NCBI RefSeq assembly: GCF_958405895.1
Contig: NZ_CATZAR010000006.1
From: Ralstonia thomasii
GTDB lineage: Bacteria > Pseudomonadota > Gammaproteobacteria > Burkholderiales > Burkholderiaceae
Reading direction: 5' to 3' (one strand)
DNA: 64,000 bases
Shown: in pieces, positions 60,092-64,000 of the stretch
Numbering within the stretch: position 1 is the stretch's first letter
How the letters are laid out: each line of letters begins with the position of its first letter
Translations under genes and position numbers: made by a program
The notes under the pieces: model-generated
Told to the model about the DNA's origin: nothing
The model's database searches: none
What the model saw: the letters and a program-made list of their open reading frames with translations, nothing else

Positions 60092-60706
60092 TTACTTCTT
60101 GAACTTGGCTGCCACGTCGTTCTGGCACTTCGTCTTGGCATCGCCCGACATGGCGTCGCAGCGCTCCTTGGCGGCCTTGTAGTTGGCGTCGTTGGTGTCC
60201 TTGACGGCATCGCGGCGCGCTTCGCTGACGTCCTTCGCAGTGCCGGTCGCCTTGGCGTGACTCACCTCCTCACCGCCCTTGGCTCGCGTGTACGCGGCCT
60301 TGGCATCCTTCACGCAGGTGTCTTTGTCGTTACCCTTCATGGCATCGCACTTGGTCTTGGCGACGTCGTAATCAGCCTCGGCCTTTTCCTTGGCGGCGCG
60401 GTTGCGGGCGGCTTCAGTGCCATCGCGCTCCACCACCGCATTGGCCTTGGCGACGTTGTAATCGCCCTTGGCCTGCGCGCGGCAGACGTCGCGGTCGTTG
60501 CCCTTCATCGCATCGCACTTGTCCTTGGCAGCTTTGTAATTGGCATCGGCTTGCTTCACGGCACTGTCGTAGGCGGCGCGCTTGGCATCGTTCGGGGCTG
60601 AGGCGCCGGCGGGGCCGGTGGGCGCCGGTGTGGTCTGGGCGTGGGCAATGCCCAAGGGGGCGCAGGCAAGCACGCAACACAGGGCCAGGCGTTGGATCGG
60701 TTTCAT
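60092..60706 (-). CDS. periplasmic cysteine-repeat protein, unknown function
   Basis: This 204-residue protein has a signal peptide (about 1-23, ending AHA-QTT), a Pro/Ala spacer and then Ala/Lys-rich helical sequence. It contains three copies of C-D-A-M-x-G-(N/D)-x-x-x-x-C: Cys64/75, Cys120/131 and Cys183/194. Each copy is preceded by Y-[KD]-x-A-K, so each repeat is probably a helical hairpin closed by a disulfide. I do not know a named family for it. It is followed by the CsbD gene on the same strand, 78 bases on, and may be a stress-induced envelope protein. Confidence 0.8.
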   Translation of the reverse strand: MKPIQRLALCCVLACAPLGIAHAQTTPAPTGPAGASAPNDAKRAAYDSAVKQADANYKAAKDKCDAMKGNDRDVCRAQAKGDYNVAKANAVVERDGTEAARNRAAKEKAEADYDVAKTKCDAMKGNDKDTCVKDAKAAYTRAKGGEEVSHAKATGTAKDVSEARRDAVKDTNDANYKAAKERCDAMSGDAKTKCQNDVAAKFKK

Positions 60707-60856
60707 ACGTTTCTCTCCTTGTCGTGGTTGGAATCGCGCACGCCAGGTGCGCGGCGCGCATTTGTCTGTGCGGCACCACCTTCTTCAGCAGATAACGGAC
60801 CTGACCCGGCACGATCCTGAGCAAACCCTTGCCCGGCTTGGCTTCGCGGGCGCCCA

Positions 60857-60891
60857 AACAAAACGGGCCGCATCGTCTCCGATGCGGCCCG
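60857..60891 (-). terminator. hslVU terminator
   Basis: On the minus strand a perfect 12-base stem (CGGGCCGCATCG / CGATGCGGCCCG, loop GAGA) is followed by TTTTGTTT, 31 bases after the hslU stop. Confidence 0.88.
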
Positions 60892-60922
60892 CAGGGCATT
60901 TTGGAATGCGTTGCTTACACGC

Positions 60923-62254
60923 TTACAGCACGTAGCGCGACAGATCTTCGTTGCCCGACAGCTCGCTCAAGCGCTCGTCGACGTACGCGGCGTCGATGGT
61001 CACCGTCTCGCCCGACGATTTGTGCGCGTGGAACGACAGGTCTTCCAGCAGCCGCTCCATCACCGTGTACAAACGGCGTGCGCCGATGTTCTCGACCTTC
61101 TCGTTGACCGAGCATGCGATCTCGGCAAGGCGGCGGATACCGTCTTCGGCAAACACGAGATCAACACCTTCCGTCTTCAGCAGCGCCTGATATTGCTTGG
61201 TGAGGCTCGCATCGGTCTGCGTGAGAATCGCGCGAAAATCTTCCACCGACAGCGAATCCAGTTCCACGCGGATCGGGAAACGGCCCTGCAGTTCCGGAAT
61301 CAGGTCGCTCGGCTTGGACAGATGGAACGCACCCGACGCGATGAACAGGATGTGATCGGTCTTGATCATCCCGTACTTCGTGTTGACGGTAGTGCCTTCC
61401 ACCAGCGGCAGCAAGTCACGCTGCACGCCCTGACGTGACACCTCGCCGCCGCCGTATTCGCTGCGGCTGGCAATTTTGTCGATCTCGTCCAGGAACACGA
61501 TGCCGTTCTGCTCGACGTTGGCCACCGCCTTCTGCTTCAGCTCGTCTTCGTTCACGAGTTTCGCCGCCTCTTCGTCGATCAGCAGCTTGAAGGCTTCGCT
61601 CACCTTCATCTTGCGACGGTTCTTCTTGCCTTGGCCCAGGCCCGCGAACATCGAGCGGATCTGCTCGGTCATGTCTTCCATGCCGGGCGGGCCCATGATG
61701 TCCATGCTCGGCGCGCCCGCCGACACTTCCAGCTCGATTTCCTTGTCGTCGAGCTGGCCTTCGCGCAGCTTCTTGCGGAAGGTCTGGCGCGCAGTCGAAT
61801 CCTTCTCTTCCGGCTGCGCAAAGCCGATGTCGCGCGGCGGCGGGATCAGCACGTCGAGAATGCGGTCTTCGGCTGCATCTTCGGCCTTGGCGCGCACCTT
61901 CTTCATCTCGGATTCGCGCGTCTGCTTGACGGCCATCTCAGCCAGATCGCGCACGATGGTGTCGACGTCGCGGCCGACGTAGCCGACCTCGGTGAACTTG
62001 GTCGCTTCGATCTTGATGAACGGTGCGTCGGCCAGCTTGGCCAGGCGGCGCGCGATCTCGGTCTTGCCCACGCCAGTCGGCCCGATCATCAGGATGTTCT
62101 TGGGCGTGATTTCCTGGCGCAGCGGGTCTCCCACCTGCTGGCGGCGCCAGCGGTTGCGCAGCGCCACGGCCACGGCCTTCTTGGCCTTGTGCTGGCCGAT
62201 GATGTGCTTGTCGAGTTCGGAGACGATTTCCGACGGCGTCATGGTTTCAGACAT
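60923..62254 (-). CDS. hslU: ATP-dependent protease ATPase subunit HslU
   Basis: This 443-residue AAA+ unfoldase forms hexamers that feed proteins to HslV. It has MTPSEIVSELDKHIIGQHKAK, Walker A GPTGVGKTEIARRLA, the pore motif GYVGRD, Walker B GIVFLDEIDKIA and the C-terminal LSRYVL tail that docks into HslV. The inserted I-domain lies at about 110-240. It is the second gene of the hslV-hslU pair, 26 bases after hslV. In proteobacteria the pair is a heat-shock operon. Confidence 0.97.
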   Translation of the reverse strand: MSETMTPSEIVSELDKHIIGQHKAKKAVAVALRNRWRRQQVGDPLRQEITPKNILMIGPTGVGKTEIARRLAKLADAPFIKIEATKFTEVGYVGRDVDTIVRDLAEMAVKQTRESEMKKVRAKAEDAAEDRILDVLIPPPRDIGFAQPEEKDSTARQTFRKKLREGQLDDKEIELEVSAGAPSMDIMGPPGMEDMTEQIRSMFAGLGQGKKNRRKMKVSEAFKLLIDEEAAKLVNEDELKQKAVANVEQNGIVFLDEIDKIASRSEYGGGEVSRQGVQRDLLPLVEGTTVNTKYGMIKTDHILFIASGAFHLSKPSDLIPELQGRFPIRVELDSLSVEDFRAILTQTDASLTKQYQALLKTEGVDLVFAEDGIRRLAEIACSVNEKVENIGARRLYTVMERLLEDLSFHAHKSSGETVTIDAAYVDERLSELSGNEDLSRYVL

Positions 62255-62280
62255 GGGAATCCTGTCGATGAAGGCGCTCG

Positions 62281-62817
62281 TTATTCGAGCGTCTCGATCA
62301 CGAAATTGGTGTTGGTATAGATGCAGAGTTCGCCGGCAATGCGCAGCGATTTTTCCACCACATCGCGCGGCGCGAGGTCGGTGTTCTCCATCAGCGCCTT
62401 GGCGGCCGATTGGGCATACGAGCCGCCCGAGCCAATGGCAGCAATGCCGCCTTCCGGGTCCAGCACGTCGCCATTGCCGGTGATGACGAGGGTGGCTTCG
62501 CGGTCTGCGACGATCAGCATTGCCTCGAGGTGGCGCAGGGCGCGATCGGTACGCCAGTCCTTGGCGAGGTCGACGGCGGAGCGCAGCAGGTTGCCCTGGT
62601 GCTTCTGCAACTTGGCCTCAAAGCGGTCGAGCAGGGAGAAGGCGTCGGCGGTGGCGCCGGCAAAGCCGACCAGCACCTTGCCGTCGTAGATGGCGCGCAC
62701 CTTGCGGGCCGAGCCTTTCATCACGATGTTGCCCAGCGTGACCTGACCATCGCCGCCGAGCGCGACCTGGTTGCCGCGCCGCACGCTGACGATGGTGGTG
62801 CCGTGATACTGTTCCAT
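62281..62817 (-). CDS. hslV: ATP-dependent protease peptidase subunit HslV
   Basis: This 178-residue threonine peptidase begins [15 protein letters not shown]. The catalytic Thr follows Gly6, so a six-residue N-terminal piece must be removed, unlike the E. coli form where only Met is lost. The core [21 protein letters not shown] and LAIGSGG-type stretch are normal. The start at 62817 is preferred to an upstream ATG at 62868, which adds a non-family tail. Upstream on the minus strand TTGAAA (62900-62905) could be part of a promoter, but I cannot assign the sigma factor. Confidence 0.96.
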
Positions 62818-62974
62818 GCGCTTGTTCCTAGGGGTCCGGCTTGGCGCGGCCCCCAGCGGGCCGGCCAAAGAACTTCATACTTGACGCCAGCCCACAGGAT
62901 TTCAACCCTGATTTCCGTCACGACGCACGCTTTTTGTGCGCCAAAAATCGCTTCTTACGGTGCTTCTTACCGTT

Positions 62975-64000
62975 TTAGTGCGTCACATCGAACGCGTAGG
63001 TCCGTTCATCCAGACGCGGCACCACCGTGTAACCCTTGCGCGCTGCCCACACGTTGATGTTGAAGTAGAGCGGAATCACACCGTCATCGCGGATCCCGAT
63101 TTCCGTGGCCTCCTGCAGCAGCCTTTCGCGCTTGCTGTCGTCCAGGGTTTGCAGGGCTTCAGCCAGCTTGGCATCGAGCGCCGGGTTCGAATAGCGCCCG
63201 CGATTGGACGCCCCCCAGCCGCGGGCCGGATCAAAGGTGGCCAGCAGCGCCTTCAGGCTCGAACTGGCTTCACCCGTATCTGCTCCCCAGCCGGCCTGCA
63301 GGAACGAGAAATCCAGCTTGTTCGCCCGCGTGAAGAACGACGCTGACGGCAGCGTTTCGACCTTGGTGGCAATGCCCACCCGCGAAAGCATCGAAGCGAT
63401 CACCTGAGCCACGCGGTCATCGTTCGGGTAGCGGTTATTGGTGGCGTGCAGCGTGATGGCAAAGCCATCGGGGTAGCCGGCCTGGGCGAGCAGTTTCTTC
63501 GCTGCGGGCAGGTCCGCCACCGGTGCCTTCAGGCCCGGCACGTGGCCGAACAGCGCACTGTTGACGAGTTGGCCCGTCGGTTCTGCCGCGCCTTCCATCA
63601 CGCGGTCGACGATGGCCTGGCGTGAGATCGCCAGCGAAATCGCCTCGCGCACGCGGGCATCCTTGAGCGGGTTCTTCGGCAGCGGCTTGCCGGCTTTGTC
63701 GGTCACGAACGGCGACACATCGCGGTTCGAATCCATATGCAGATACATCATGCGGAACACCGGCATCTTGAATACCGACACCGCCGGGTCAGCCGACAGC
63801 TTCTTGATGTCCGAGCTCGGCACGTTCTCGATGACCTGCACATCGCCCGCCAACAGCGCTGCCACGCGCGGTGCGTCTGCCGTCAGAATGCGCAGCGTCA
63901 CGTGCTGCCATTGCGGCTTCTTACCCCAGTAGCCGTCAAAGCGCGTCAGCTCCAGCCGATCGCCGCGCGTGAACGACGCGAACTTGTACGGCCCGGTGCC
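62975..64000 (-). CDS. ABC transporter solute-binding protein, family 5 (partial)
   Basis: Only the C-terminal 341 codons are present; the frame is open to the window end. The sequence (GTGPYKFASFTRGDRLELTR at the cut edge, then ARVREAISLAISRQAIVDRV and ...KLLAQAGYPDGF) is the second lobe of an extracytoplasmic solute-binding protein family 5, the DppA/OppA/NikA group. It delivers peptides, nickel or similar cargo to an ABC importer. The cargo cannot be told from this part. The permease and ATPase genes are not in the window; the 5' part of the gene lies to the right. Confidence 0.92.
   Translation of the reverse strand, partial: GTGPYKFASFTRGDRLELTRFDGYWGKKPQWQHVTLRILTADAPRVAALLAGDVQVIENVPSSDIKKLSADPAVSVFKMPVFRMMYLHMDSNRDVSPFVTDKAGKPLPKNPLKDARVREAISLAISRQAIVDRVMEGAAEPTGQLVNSALFGHVPGLKAPVADLPAAKKLLAQAGYPDGFAITLHATNNRYPNDDRVAQVIASMLSRVGIATKVETLPSASFFTRANKLDFSFLQAGWGADTGEASSSLKALLATFDPARGWGASNRGRYSNPALDAKLAEALQTLDDSKRERLLQEATEIGIRDDGVIPLYFNINVWAARKGYTVVPRLDERTYAFDVTH

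Noticed and set aside
62880..62910. Possible heat-shock (sigma-32) promoter of hslVU
   Set aside because: TTGAAA is there but no CCCCAT-like -10 at the right distance.
1..64000. CRISPR arrays, transposons, rRNA operons or complete tRNA genes
   Set aside because: No regularly spaced repeats, transposase frames or complete cloverleaf genes were seen; only a tRNA 3' half at 2302-2344.

Overview
The window is chromosomal DNA around the replication origin of a GC-rich beta-proteobacterium, most likely a Ralstonia (R. pickettii / R. insidiosa type). This rests on the gyrB-dnaN-dnaA / oriC / rpmH-rnpA-yidD-yidC-mnmE order, the metX-metW and argB-HAD-slmA pairings, and the D-erythronate/L-threonate cluster. 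The genus is inferred from gene order and protein style, not from a database search.

Layout. 1-2.4 kb: the right edge of an integrated island, with the end of a type I restriction subunit, a tyrosine integrase and a lone 3' half of a tRNA gene. 2.4-8.0 kb: gyrB, dnaN and dnaA on the minus strand. 8.0-8.6 kb: the origin region with DnaA boxes. 8.6-13.7 kb: rpmH, rnpA, yidD, yidC, mnmE (ribosome, RNase P, membrane insertion and tRNA modification) with a VOC protein and a NUDIX hydrolase set among them. 13.7-18.3 kb: a poorly conserved stretch holding a frameshifted metallophosphoesterase, an orphan outer-membrane protein, a small membrane protein, rpsU and a type IB topoisomerase. 18.3-26.4 kb: an AcrAB/OprM-type RND efflux operon, its divergent TetR repressor and a patatin phospholipase. 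26.5-32.3 kb: glutathione-reductase-like enzyme, YgiD dioxygenase, 2-hydroxyacid dehydrogenase, pckG. 32.3-34.0 kb: a long AT-rich gap and an orphan OmpR-type regulator with Glu at the phosphorylation position. 34.1-41.0 kb: complete otnI / MFS / otnC / otnK / ltnD / GntR / denD cluster for D-erythronate and L-threonate. 41.0-45.6 kb: a Cache-domain two-component pair divergent from cstA-ybdD (pyruvate uptake). 45.7-48.6 kb: a Sel1-repeat protein and metX-metW, the latter behind a SAM-II-type riboswitch and terminator. 48.7-53.1 kb: gabT-gabD and the divergent MocR activator. 53.2-55.7 kb: argB, HAD nucleotidase, slmA. 55.8-56.9 kb: sigma factor, zinc-finger anti-sigma and CWC protein. 57.1-59.8 kb: copper chaperone PCu(A)C and the RegB/RegA redox pair. 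59.8-64 kb: CsbD protein, a cysteine-repeat periplasmic protein, hslVU, and the C-terminal part of an ABC-transporter binding protein cut by the window end.

How it fits together. Much of the window is housekeeping. The accessory interest lies at the left junction (island), in the 13.7-17 kb low-conservation stretch, and in regulatory details inside ordinary regions: the metX riboswitch, a terminator-like hairpin inside rnpA, an insertion in the RegA receiver, and the Glu53 response regulator. I found no complete tRNA or rRNA gene, no IS element, no CRISPR array and no complete defence system.
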